Notes: generated by a model not told the origin, from the letters alone. A stretch of 12,857 nt of DNA from CBDUQP01 sp965369385 (GCA_965369385.1 CBDUQP010000105.1:1-12857), one strand, 5' to 3'. Shown: positions 1-6,654, counted from the first letter of the stretch. Program-made: numbers and translations.

Positions 1-67
1 CGGTGTCCAGCTCCACGTGAATCTCGAGCCCTATGACGGTTTGCACTATGTCGTTGCCGTGTGTCAT
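1..67 (-). CDS. gatB: Asp/Glu-tRNA amidotransferase subunit B, N-terminal fragment
   Basis: Reading leftward from the ATG at 67, the first 22 codons give MTHGNDIVQTVIGLEIHVEL followed by DT. The VIGLEIHVEL stretch is the conserved start of GatB, the subunit that binds tRNA and phosphorylates the misacylated Glu or Asp. The gene runs off the left edge, so nothing can be said about its kinase core or tail domain. An in-frame stop at 86-88 lies just upstream, so this ATG is the first possible Met start. No clear Shine-Dalgarno sequence precedes it. It lies 77 bases after gatA on the same strand, completing a gatC-gatA-gatB order. Identification rests on a short but very characteristic motif plus operon context. 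Confidence 0.88.
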   Translation of the reverse strand, partial: MTHGNDIVQTVIGLEIHVELDT

Positions 68-85
68 ATCGTAATCCGTGTTTTT

Positions 86-106
86 CTATCGTCTATCGTC
101 TATCGT
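86..106. repeat. Three tandem copies of a 7-base unit upstream of gatB
   Basis: CTATCGT occurs three times without interruption at 86-92, 93-99 and 100-106. On the coding strand this is ACGATAG repeated, ending 18 bases before the gatB start codon, inside the 77-base gatA-gatB gap. A partial further copy (ACGATA) overlaps the gatB ATG itself. The first unit also supplies the in-frame TAG that closes the frame upstream of gatB. Confidence 0.85.
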
Positions 107-144
107 TGTGCTTCTGATTCTCTTACGCTTGGGCTTTCAGGCAG

Positions 145-1653
145 TCAGACGCCCACCAGCGGCGGCGCCAGCCGGGAAACTCCCGACGCTTTCTCGTACA
201 TCCTGGCGACCCGGCAGATCAGCTCTTCGCTGAACAGAGGCCCGATGAGCTGCATTCCAATGGGCATTCCGCTTTTGCTCAGGCCGGCAGGTATCGACAT
301 GCCGGGCAGGCCGGCCAGGTTTACCGAAATCGTGTAAATGTCTTCCATATACATCGTGAGCGGGTCCGCTGTCTTCTCGCCCACCTTGAATGCGGTGGTG
401 GGTGTCGTCGCGCACAGAAGGACATCGCATTTGGCGAAGGCTGCGTCGAAGTCGTTCTTTATCAGCCGGCGAACCTTCAACGCTTTGTTGTAGTATGCGT
501 CGTAGTATCCGCTGGAGAGCGTATAGGTGCCCAGCATGATCCTGCGTTTAACCTCGTCGCCCAGGCCCTCGGCGCGGCTTCGCGAGTAGAGATCGATGAT
601 GTTATCCACCCGCTCTTTTGTGCGGTGTCCGTAGTGCACGCCGTCGTATCGCGCGAGATTGCTCGAAGCCTCGGCCATCGCCACGATGTAATAGCATGCC
701 ACCGCGAACGAGCTGATATTGCCTTCGGCGTCGCTGTCTATGCGGCTGTGGGGGAGGGACACTTCAACGATCTCGGCCCCCGCATCCTTATACATCTCAG
801 CCGCTGCGTGAATTGCAGCCTTGATCTCCTCGTCCAGAGCTTCGGTCAGGAATTCGGCAGGCAGGCCAACGCGAAGGCCCTTCACCGGCTGATCAATGTT
901 CGCAAGGCAGTCGGCCACTTCAGCCGTGACTGATGTTGAATCGTGAATGTCGTGCCCGGAGATTATGTTGGTCAGCAGGGCTGCGTCTGTCGCGTCTACG
1001 GTCATCGGGCCGATCTGGTCCAGGCTGCTTCCGTAGGCGACGAGCCCATAGCGGCTTACTCGCCCATATGTGGGCTTGAATCCGACAACGCCGCAGAATG
1101 CCGCAGGCTGACGGATCGACCCGCCGGTATCACTGCCGAGTGACGCAGCCACCTGGCGGGCGGATACGCATGCCGCCGATCCGCCGGACGATCCGCCGGG
1201 GGCACATTCGAGATTCCAGGGATTGTATGTCGGCTGGAATCCGCTGTTCTCGGTGGATGATCCCATCGCGAATTCGTCGAGATTGGCTTTGGCGATGATG
1301 ACAGCGCCGGCGTCCTGGAGTTTGCTGACGGCTGTGGCGGTGTAGGGGGCTTGGAAGTTTGCGAGTATCTTCGACGAGCACGTGGTGCGGCCGAAGTCGG
1401 TGCACATGTTGTCTTTGACGGCGACGGGCACGCCAGCCAGCGGGCCGAGGGTTTCGCCAGCGCTTATCTTCGCGTCGATATCGGCGGCAGTGGCCAGGGC
1501 GCGTTCTTTATGTATCTCGTTGAACGCCTGGATCTGCGGTTCGAGCTTCTCGGTAGCTGCGAGGTAGGCTTCGGTGGCATGGGTGGCGGTTGCCTTTCCG
1601 GTGGCGATTGCTTCTGCCAGTTCCATTGCGGATAGTTCTGTGATATTGCTCAT
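145..1653 (-). CDS. gatA: Asp/Glu-tRNA amidotransferase subunit A
   Basis: A 502-residue amidase-signature protein. GatA hydrolyses glutamine and supplies ammonia to GatB, which amidates Glu-tRNA(Gln) or Asp-tRNA(Asn) in the cytoplasm. The Ser-cisSer-Lys triad is readable: Lys80 in VAVKDN, cis-Ser155 in APGGSSGGSA and nucleophile Ser179 in SDTGGSIRQPAAFCG. The GFKPTYGRVSRYGL stretch near residue 191 and the C-terminal LAGLPGMSIPAG block are also typical. Length matches the family (about 480-500). The frame stays open to an ATG at 1791, but that would overlap gatC and add a non-conserved 46-residue leader, so the start at 1653 (MSNITELSAMEL) is preferred; GCGAGA upstream is a weak ribosome site. 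It follows gatC after 91 bases and precedes gatB by 77, so co-transcription is likely. Confidence 0.97.
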   Translation of the reverse strand: MSNITELSAMELAEAIATGKATATHATEAYLAATEKLEPQIQAFNEIHKERALATAADIDAKISAGETLGPLAGVPVAVKDNMCTDFGRTTCSSKILANFQAPYTATAVSKLQDAGAVIIAKANLDEFAMGSSTENSGFQPTYNPWNLECAPGGSSGGSAACVSARQVAASLGSDTGGSIRQPAAFCGVVGFKPTYGRVSRYGLVAYGSSLDQIGPMTVDATDAALLTNIISGHDIHDSTSVTAEVADCLANIDQPVKGLRVGLPAEFLTEALDEEIKAAIHAAAEMYKDAGAEIVEVSLPHSRIDSDAEGNISSFAVACYYIVAMAEASSNLARYDGVHYGHRTKERVDNIIDLYSRSRAEGLGDEVKRRIMLGTYTLSSGYYDAYYNKALKVRRLIKNDFDAAFAKCDVLLCATTPTTAFKVGEKTADPLTMYMEDIYTISVNLAGLPGMSIPAGLSKSGMPIGMQLIGPLFSEELICRVARMYEKASGVSRLAPPLVGV

Positions 1654-1686
1654 TGCATTTCTCGCAAGTTTAATCGTGTAGCACGG

Positions 1687-1729
1687 CCCCGGAGAGCCCG
1701 GGGGAGTTTTTGTACGGGGCTTATAGCCC
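1687..1729. other. Two small hairpins in the gatC-gatA gap
   Basis: CCCCGG at 1687-1692 pairs with CCGGGG at 1698-1703 around a 5-base loop, and GGGC at 1717-1720 pairs with GCCC at 1726-1729. On the plus strand the first hairpin is followed by a short T run near 1707-1711, but no plus-strand gene is known here. On the gat transcript there is no U run, so this looks more like an intercistronic structure than a terminator. Confidence 0.4.
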
Positions 1730-1744
1730 ATGTGGTGCTCTGGT

Positions 1745-2047
1745 CTACTGGCTGTCGCCGATAACTTTTGGTACCATGAAGAAGTCGCCATCCCTCTCAG
1801 GCGCGTTTCTGGTAGCCTGCTCAGGCGTCAGCGATTCGCCCAGCGTGTCCTCTGACAGCACATTGGTGATATCCAGTGCGTGTGACATCGGCTCAACGTT
1901 TTCGGTGTCGAGCTCATTGAGCTTGTTAAAATACTCAAGGATACTGCCGAGTTGATCGCTGTAGGTGGCGAGTTGATCGTCGGGCACGGTTATACGGCTT
2001 AGTGTGGCGATTTTTTTTACTACGCCGCAGTCTATAGTGTTACTCAT
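1745..2047 (-). CDS. gatC: Asp/Glu-tRNA amidotransferase subunit C
   Basis: A 100-residue protein matching GatC, the small subunit that wraps around GatA and stabilises the GatA-GatB interface. The family signature is clear: VEPMSHALDITNVLSEDT at residues about 51-68, followed by a NAPERDGDFFMVPKVI tail. The N-terminal helical part contains VKKIATLSRI, also typical. Length is normal (about 95-100). A good ribosome site, GGAGA, lies about 8 bases before the ATG at 2047. It is the first gene of the leftward gat operon and is transcribed away from infA, so its promoter should lie in 2048-2250. Confidence 0.96.
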   Translation of the reverse strand: MSNTIDCGVVKKIATLSRITVPDDQLATYSDQLGSILEYFNKLNELDTENVEPMSHALDITNVLSEDTLGESLTPEQATRNAPERDGDFFMVPKVIGDSQ

Positions 2048-2422
2048 ATGGATATTCTCCGGATTATGCTGTTGTAGCGCCTGCCTGCGAGGATATCGCG
2101 ATGGCGGGCGGGTTTTCAGGGAATTCCGGTTCCGCGGCGTTTTGCCCGCGAAAAGCGGCGAATTCGCTGATTCGGCATCGTATTGTAGCCCAAATTCAGT
2201 GCGAAATGCATGTTTCGCGCCGCCGGGGCATTTTCGAGGCCCACGGGACCTCGGCGAAAGATGCTATGATTGGCAAAAAGGGTCCATAAGTCAACTCAAT
2301 GAGAAATAAGGCCTTCTGGCGAGTTGACCGATATATATAAGCGTGGTATCATCATCGGCCGTTGTTGGGGTGCTGGTCCATGTGGGCTGGCAACGTGTGT
2401 TTTGTTCTGTTCAGGGTGCTTA
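2048..2422. promoter_or_regulatory. Divergent control region between gatC and infA
   Basis: This 375-base gap has no credible gene. Besides the infA promoter listed separately, a minus-strand TACAAT at 2182-2187 could be the -10 box for gatC, but no convincing -35 was found. Just upstream of it, at 2201-2218, GCGAAA and TTTCGC form a 6-base inverted repeat around TGCATG, at an operator-like position. A plus-strand TGCTATGAT at 2262-2270 resembles an extended -10 and could be a second infA promoter. GTCAACTC (2290-2297) and GAGTTGAC (2321-2328) form a perfect 8-base inverted repeat across the infA -35 box. Functions are inferred from position only. Confidence 0.4.
2324..2352 (+). promoter_or_regulatory. 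Likely infA promoter
   Basis: TTGACC at 2324-2329, a 17-base spacer and TATCAT at 2347-2352 make a good sigma-70-type promoter. A TGG directly before the -10 (2344-2346) adds an extended -10 element. Predicted transcription start is near 2359, leaving a 5' leader of about 64 bases before infA. The -35 overlaps the right half of the 8-base inverted repeat noted for this region. Confidence 0.6.
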
Positions 2423-2650
2423 ATGGCCAAAGAAGGCGTAATAGAGTTGGAAGCGTTAGTCAAGCAGTCGCTTCCCAATGCGATGTTCCGGCTTGAGATC
2501 GAAAGCGGTGGTACTACGCATGAAGTTATCGGGCATATTTCCGGTAAGATGCGCAGGAACTACATCCGCATCACACCGGGCGATACCGTTCTGGTAGAGA
2601 TGAGCCCATACGACCTCAGCAAGGCCAGGATCGTATACCGTAAACGTTAG
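2423..2650 (+). CDS. infA: Translation initiation factor IF-1
   Basis: A 75-residue S1-type OB-fold protein. IF-1 binds the ribosomal A site of the 30S subunit during initiation. The conserved spine is complete: MAKEGVIELEALV, SLPNAMFRLEIE, then HISGKMRRNYIRI, PGDTVLVEMSPYDLSKARIVYR. The frame is open further upstream to 2324, but family N-termini begin at MAKE, and AGGGTG sits a few bases before this ATG, so 2423 is the start. The usual length is about 72; here the loop after strand three (SGGTTHEV, residues 28-35) appears about three residues longer. It has its own promoter and is not next to ribosomal-protein genes in this window. Confidence 0.97.
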   Translation: MAKEGVIELEALVKQSLPNAMFRLEIESGGTTHEVIGHISGKMRRNYIRITPGDTVLVEMSPYDLSKARIVYRKR

Positions 2651-2792
2651 TCTCTCAGGGGGCGACCCCGGTTTGCTCAATTGTTCCCAAGTCCTTCGGT
2701 CAGCTCCTGCTGACAGGTTGCCATCCGTGGTTTTGTGCGCACTGGGCACTTGTGATTTGTGTCCACATATCGTTCAATCTCCCTTCGCTATG

Positions 2793-2892
2793 CTCGGGTG
2801 CCATGGCTTTCACCTTTGGGTCGCCATGATCACAAGGCATATCCGACACCATGGCGACTCCGATATGACTGTGTGTTTCCATTCCACCCGAG
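2793..2892. repeat. Nested inverted repeat between convergent infA and the PHP gene
   Basis: In the gene-free stretch 2651-2932, outer arms CTCGGGTG (2793-2800) and CACCCGAG (2885-2892) are perfect complements. ATGG two bases inside the left arm is matched by CCAT two bases inside the right arm. Inside these, GTCGCCATG (2820-2828) and CATGGCGAC (2850-2858) form a second perfect 9-base inverted repeat with a 21-base loop. CCATGG-type words recur through the element. It could act as a two-way transcription barrier or be one copy of a dispersed extragenic palindrome. Closer to infA, GTCAGC/GCTGAC (2699-2714, loop TCCT) and GGGG/CCCC (2659-2669) are minor hairpins; neither has a strong T run, so neither is a clear terminator. 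Confidence 0.6.
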
Positions 2893-2932
2893 TCGATGCC
2901 ACTTGGGATAGAGCGTTTGGGCAGGGAGATGC

Positions 2933-3544
2933 TTATAATGTCGCGTGGAGTTTGTATTGGTTTGATAGGACTATGTTGCGGATGTCGGTGGCGGATTCGA
3001 GGGCGACTGTGGTCTCTATCCAGAAACGGTTGATCATTGTAAGGGCGTGCACGTCGCCGGAGTTCAGCATTTTCAGACCCAGGCGATTGGCGGTTTCGGG
3101 CACGGTCGTGGACATGTTCTCTTTGTGATTTCCAGTGCGGAACTCTATCGCGTCGGGGCACAGGTTGTTGTCGAGCAGGGCTGTTGCGCCAGGCCAGCGG
3201 AATGGATGGGCCAGCACCGTCAGATGACCAGCCGCTTTTGCTTTGGCAAGCACGGCCGCCGGGTCGTGCTGGATCGTCAGGTATTCGGCGTCATTGCTGC
3301 CCAGCACCAGCAGGTGCAGGGATCGGGCGGCTCCAGGGAGGGTGAGTTCCATGCCGGGGAATATCTTTATGCGGGGGAACTCGGCCTGCAGCTCGCTGAG
3401 CTCGAAATCGCTCCAGACGCATTCGTGTTCGGTAATGTAGACCGCATCGTATCTGGTTTGGATCAGCCGCGCCATCAGCTCGCCCGGAGAGGCGTCTGCG
3501 CATGAGCTGTGCCTGGATGTATGCAGATGCAGTTCTACTTTCAT
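2933..3544 (-). CDS. PHP-domain metal-dependent phosphoesterase
   Basis: A 203-residue stand-alone PHP-domain protein, a trinuclear-metal phosphoesterase fold. The metal-binding set is readable in order: His6 and His8 in HLHTSRHSSCAD, Asp17, Glu39-His40 in ITEHE, Glu66 in GMEL, His77 in LHLLVLG, His113 in LAHPF, and Asp164 and His166 in SGDVHALT. The classic ITDHD is ITEHE here, a common variant in these proteins. No polymerase or histidinol-phosphatase domains are attached. The substrate is not predictable; relatives include phosphatases and nucleases acting on small phosphates or on nucleic acid 3' or 5' ends. The ATG at 3544 fits the HLHT motif at the N-terminus, although the ribosome site is weak. 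It lies 33 bases after asnS and is probably co-transcribed with it. Confidence 0.88.
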   Translation of the reverse strand: MKVELHLHTSRHSSCADASPGELMARLIQTRYDAVYITEHECVWSDFELSELQAEFPRIKIFPGMELTLPGAARSLHLLVLGSNDAEYLTIQHDPAAVLAKAKAAGHLTVLAHPFRWPGATALLDNNLCPDAIEFRTGNHKENMSTTVPETANRLGLKMLNSGDVHALTMINRFWIETTVALESATDIRNIVLSNQYKLHATL

Positions 3545-3577
3545 TTCGTGTCCGTGTAAGCGTGTATTGCAGCCAAA

Positions 3578-4948
3578 TCAAAAATCGGCTGAGCGTGGTG
3601 TTCTTGGGTAGGGGATTACGTCGCGGATGTTGGCCATGCCGGTGACGAACTGTATCGCTCGCTCGAAGCCAAGTCCGAAACCGGCGTGCGGCACGGTTCC
3701 GTATCTACGGAGGTCCGTATACCACCAGTAATCCTCTTCGGCCAGTCCCGTGTGTTCCATGCGCCCCTGCAGTACGTCGAGGCGTTCTTCACGTTGCGAT
3801 CCGCCGATGATCTCGCCGATTTTCGGTACGAGTACGTCCATGGCGGCCACCGTTTTCTCGTCATCATTAACACGCATGTAGAACGGTTTGATGCATGCGG
3901 GGTAGTCGGTGATTATTACCGGCTTGCAGAACTTCTCCTCGGCAAGGTAGCGTTCGTGCTCGGTCTGCAAGTCGCAGCCCCACTCAACCGGGAATTGCCA
4001 CTTCTTATCCGCAGCCAGCAGGAGGTCAATCGCTTCGGTGTATGTCACACGCTCGAACGGGCTGTTTGCGATGTGCTCCAGCGTTTCGATCACGGTCTTG
4101 TCTATGCGAAGATTGAAGAACTCCATGTCCTCGGAGCACTCATTGAGTACCGATGCAAACAGACTCTTCAAAAAATCCTCCGCCAGATCGGCGTCGCCTT
4201 GCAGGTCGCAGAATGCTATTTCGGGCTCGACCATCCAGAACTCGGCCAGGTGGCGCGGCGTGTTGGAGTTCTCCGCCCGGAATGTTGGCCCGAACGTGTA
4301 GATGTTGCCCAGCCCGCAGGCATAGGTTTCCGCTTCGAGCTGGCCGGACACGGTGAGGTAGGTAGGCCGGCCGAAGAAATCGTTATCGGGATCGTCCTTG
4401 AGATCGTCGAGCGTGGTAACGCGGAACATCTGCCCTGCGCCCTCGCAGTCGCTGGCGGTGATCAGCGGGGTGTGCATGTATAGGAAGTCACGCGACTGGA
4501 AGTAGTCGTGGATGATTCGCGACATTGCGCTGCGGACGCGGGCCACCGCTCCGAACGTGTTTGTGCGGGCCCGCAGGTGGGCCTGGGTGCGGAGGAATTC
4601 GAACGAGTGATGTTTCGGCTGAATGGGGTAGTGGTCTGCGTCGGATTTGCCGAGTATTCTCACGTCGGCGGCCTGCATCTCTACCTGCTGGCCCTTGCCC
4701 TGGCTGGCGACGAGCTTGCCAGTGGCGACTATGGAGCACCCGGCCGTCAGGTGTACGATCTCGTCATTGTAATTCGCCAAGGTGTTGTCGGCTACGATTT
4801 GGATGCAAGCCATGCATGAACCGTCATTTATGGATAGGAAGCTGAACCCGCCCTTTGATGTCCGGACGGTTCGGATCCATCCGCCGAGTGTGACTGCTTC
4901 ATCGGTGGGGGTTTGTGATAGTGCATTGCGAACAGTTGTCCGGTTCAT
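3578..4948 (-). CDS. asnS: Asparaginyl-tRNA synthetase
   Basis: A 456-residue class IIb aminoacyl-tRNA synthetase that charges tRNA(Asn) with asparagine in the cytoplasm. An OB-fold anticodon-binding domain occupies about residues 18-105 (VTLGGWIRTVRTSKGGFSFL), followed by the catalytic domain. Motif 2 is TFRAENSNTPRHLAEFWMVE (222-241), motif 3 is GFGLGFERA (423-431), and the ending IPYPRTPRSADF is the AsnRS form, distinguishing it from AspRS. Length is close to the usual 430-470. The frame is open to an ATG at 4981, but MNRTTVRNAL at 4948 with GGAG about ten bases upstream is the better start. A TATAAT box at 5014-5009 drives it leftward, probably together with the PHP gene. Confidence 0.97.
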   Translation of the reverse strand: MNRTTVRNALSQTPTDEAVTLGGWIRTVRTSKGGFSFLSINDGSCMACIQIVADNTLANYNDEIVHLTAGCSIVATGKLVASQGKGQQVEMQAADVRILGKSDADHYPIQPKHHSFEFLRTQAHLRARTNTFGAVARVRSAMSRIIHDYFQSRDFLYMHTPLITASDCEGAGQMFRVTTLDDLKDDPDNDFFGRPTYLTVSGQLEAETYACGLGNIYTFGPTFRAENSNTPRHLAEFWMVEPEIAFCDLQGDADLAEDFLKSLFASVLNECSEDMEFFNLRIDKTVIETLEHIANSPFERVTYTEAIDLLLAADKKWQFPVEWGCDLQTEHERYLAEEKFCKPVIITDYPACIKPFYMRVNDDEKTVAAMDVLVPKIGEIIGGSQREERLDVLQGRMEHTGLAEEDYWWYTDLRRYGTVPHAGFGLGFERAIQFVTGMANIRDVIPYPRTPRSADF

Positions 4949-5008
4949 TTTGGAAGCTCCCTGTGCGTGGCGTCGCCGCAATAAACATCCCGGCGCATTG
5001 CACGCAGT

Positions 5009-5038
5009 ATTATACTTAGCGTATATGAAGTTCGTCTA
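5009..5038 (-). promoter_or_regulatory. Likely asnS promoter
   Basis: On the minus strand a perfect TATAAT (5014-5009) is preceded by TAGACG (5038-5033, four of six consensus bases) with an 18-base spacer. Predicted start is near 5002, giving a leader of about 54 bases before asnS. Confidence 0.55.
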
Positions 5039-5101
5039 TGACATAAGTATCGGAAGAAAAGGGCTCAGGCAACACCCCGTTAGTTCGGATCGCCGCATCG
5101 C

Positions 5102-5130
5102 TTGCATCGTCCCGGTGCATAGGGGATAAT
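5102..5130 (+). promoter_or_regulatory. Possible promoter of the L,D-transpeptidase gene
   Basis: TTGCAT (5102-5107), 17 bases, then GATAAT (5125-5130). The -10 is good (five of six), the -35 only fair. Predicted start is near 5137, about 47 bases before the ATG at 5184. Confidence 0.4.
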
Positions 5131-5183
5131 CGCGGGCTCTCAAGAGCGTAATTTCATGCACAAACGATCAGGGAGGATCGCGG

Positions 5184-6053
5184 ATGTTTGATGGTGTTTT
5201 GAAGTGGATGATCATAGTCGAGCTGGCGGCATTGCTGCTGGTCGGGGGATACTGGTTCTGGTCTGATCGGGATGGAGGCGTGCAGGCGCGACCGGCGGCT
5301 GCGTTGAGCGGCGCTGAGGGGCAACCGGCCAAGTCGGCTGAATCACTCAGTGCGGATATTCCCCAATCCGATTCGCCCGCAGATGCTGGTTTGTCTGGTT
5401 CTGACGCAAAAGGCGACGCAAACAGCGAAATACCGGCATCACAGGCGGATCCTGATGCTGCGCAGGGGCCGGTGGAGATATTGGCGGACGATGGCGTGCC
5501 GGAGGTATCGGACGAGAAGCTTCAGGCTTTCCTTCGCAGGCGTAATCGTGGCAGGGTGGATGCACAGAGCGTGCGTTTGGGCCAGATGAGGTCGCCGAGC
5601 GTGATTATCGAGAAGTCCAAGGGCCGGCTGACGGTGTATGACGGCGGCCGGCGGGTGAAGCGGTATCGTGCCATAACGGGTGCGAAGCAGGGCGACAAGC
5701 TCATCGAAGGCGACCGCAAGACGCCCGAAGGCAAGTTCTATATCTGCGTGCGAAAGACGTCGCCGGCAACACCGTATGTCAGGTCGATGGGGTTGAGCTA
5801 TCCGAATGTGTCGGATGCCAGGCGGGGGCTGGCGGCGGGGATTATCAATTCGCGTCAGTGCGAGCGGATCAAGTATGACATATCCCGCAAACGTCAGCCG
5901 TCCTGGAAGACCAAACTCGGCGGGGAGATCATGATCCACGGAAAACGCGGCAATCGCACCGGAACACTCGGCTGCATCGCCCTGAGCAACAGCGATGTGA
6001 TAGAACTGTATCCCCACCTGCCCCTCGGAACGCCAGTAGAGATATTGCCGTGA
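5184..6053 (+). CDS. L,D-transpeptidase (YkuD domain), membrane-anchored
   Basis: A 289-residue envelope enzyme. A hydrophobic segment at about residues 8-26 (after Lys7) without a clear cleavage site suggests an N-terminal anchor. Residues about 30-105 are a low-complexity Ala/Ser/Asp/Gly linker. The YkuD fold begins near 138 (SVIIEKSKGRLTVYD) and includes ITGAKQGDKLIEGDRKTPEG, typical of these enzymes. The catalytic block is IMIHGKRGNRTGTLGCIALSN, with His252 and nucleophile Cys264. Family members cross-link peptidoglycan stems (3-3 links) or attach proteins to them. The usual Ser-His-Gly-Cys is Thr-Leu-Gly-Cys here, a pattern seen in some YkuD subgroups, so activity is expected but not certain. 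A strong ribosome site, GGGAGG at 5171-5176, supports the start. It is a single-gene unit ended by the hairpin at 6118-6153. Confidence 0.9.
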   Translation: MFDGVLKWMIIVELAALLLVGGYWFWSDRDGGVQARPAAALSGAEGQPAKSAESLSADIPQSDSPADAGLSGSDAKGDANSEIPASQADPDAAQGPVEILADDGVPEVSDEKLQAFLRRRNRGRVDAQSVRLGQMRSPSVIIEKSKGRLTVYDGGRRVKRYRAITGAKQGDKLIEGDRKTPEGKFYICVRKTSPATPYVRSMGLSYPNVSDARRGLAAGIINSRQCERIKYDISRKRQPSWKTKLGGEIMIHGKRGNRTGTLGCIALSNSDVIELYPHLPLGTPVEILP

Positions 6054-6117
6054 TTATTTCCGCAGCCTTCCAGGCCGGCTGCGATTGATGCAAAAAGTGG
6101 GCCCACGAGCGCACAGT

Positions 6118-6153
6118 AAAACGCACACACGCTGAAGAGCATGTGTGCGTTTT
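6118..6153. terminator. Two-way intrinsic terminator between convergent genes
   Basis: AAAACGCACACA (6118-6129) pairs perfectly with TGTGTGCGTTTT (6142-6153). Inside, after one C-A mismatch, GCT/AGC adds three pairs around a GAAG loop. The A run on one side and T run on the other let it work in both directions, fitting its place between the L,D-transpeptidase gene (ends 6053) and rpmB (ends 6196). A smaller stem, CGCAGCC (6061-6067) with GGCTGCG (6077-6083), lies closer to the first gene. Confidence 0.85.
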
Positions 6154-6195
6154 GTATATCGAGACTACCAACTCGTCGCAGAGACAGACGGTTGG

Positions 6196-6456
6196 TTAGG
6201 CTTCTTCGTCAGGCGTCCAAGTGCGTTTGGCTGGCTTGATGATGAGACCGTCGCGGATGGCCTTGGTCGAGACGTTAATCTTGCAGACCTTGCCATCGAC
6301 AACCGCGCGAACGCGTTGGATGTTGGCTTTGAACTTACGCTTGGTCTTGCCGGTGATCTTGATACCGACGCCGCCGCTGCGTTTGGACTTACCACGGAAC
6401 GTATATGTTCGACCTGCGGTCGTTCTCTTACCTGTAAAGGGGCAGACGCGAGACAT
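6196..6456 (-). CDS. rpmB: 50S ribosomal protein L28
   Basis: An 86-residue basic protein matching bL28 of the large ribosomal subunit. The N-terminus MSRVCPFTGKRTTAGRTYTF has the family's C-x-x-TGK pattern, followed by GGVGIKITGKTKRKFKANIQRVRAVVDGKV and a STKAIRDGLIIKP tail. Only one cysteine is present near the N-terminus, so this looks like a form without the zinc-binding four-cysteine set. Length is slightly above that of short forms (about 62-78). AGGAG lies about seven bases before the ATG at 6456. It stands alone, without the frequent partner rpmG, and has its own promoter near 6607-6635. Confidence 0.95.
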   Translation of the reverse strand: MSRVCPFTGKRTTAGRTYTFRGKSKRSGGVGIKITGKTKRKFKANIQRVRAVVDGKVCKINVSTKAIRDGLIIKPAKRTWTPDEEA

Positions 6457-6606
6457 TTCTAACTCCTGTTTCTTTCTAACTGCGAAACCAACGGTTGTGC
6501 AAACCCGCCAGCTCTCAATCTGGCCGCCTCAGCGACCAAGGCATAATCTGACATCTGTTTTGACTACAAAGCATTACGTTTCATGCCACAGTAATGCGAG
6601 CCGCGT

Positions 6607-6654
6607 AATATATTGCAAACCGGTCTTTGTAGCAAGGGTTTGTTGCTTTTTTTT
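6607..6654 (-). promoter_or_regulatory. Likely rpmB promoter with upstream A-tract
   Basis: On the minus strand TTGCTA (6635-6630), a 17-base spacer and TATATT (6612-6607) form a good promoter. An uninterrupted run of eight A residues on this strand (forward T at 6647-6654) sits near -47 to -54, the position of an UP element as in many ribosomal promoters. Predicted start is near 6600, leaving a leader of about 144 bases. Read on the plus strand, AGCAA/TTGCT followed by T8 mimics a terminator, but no plus-strand gene ends there. Confidence 0.5.

Noticed and set aside
1654..1791. Longer N-terminus for GatA starting at 1791
   Set aside because: It would overlap the end of gatC and add 46 non-conserved residues; the ATG at 1653 matches family starts.
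2673..3161. Open frames on both strands across the infA-PHP gap
   Set aside because: They cross the nested palindrome and the end of the PHP gene and show no family resemblance.
3686..4483. Plus-strand open frame of 265 codons opposite asnS
   Set aside because: It lies entirely antisense to a clear AsnRS gene, shows no known motif and is explained by codon bias of the real gene.
5439..6017. Minus-strand open frame of 192 codons opposite the L,D-transpeptidase
   Set aside because: Antisense to the YkuD domain, with no motif of its own.
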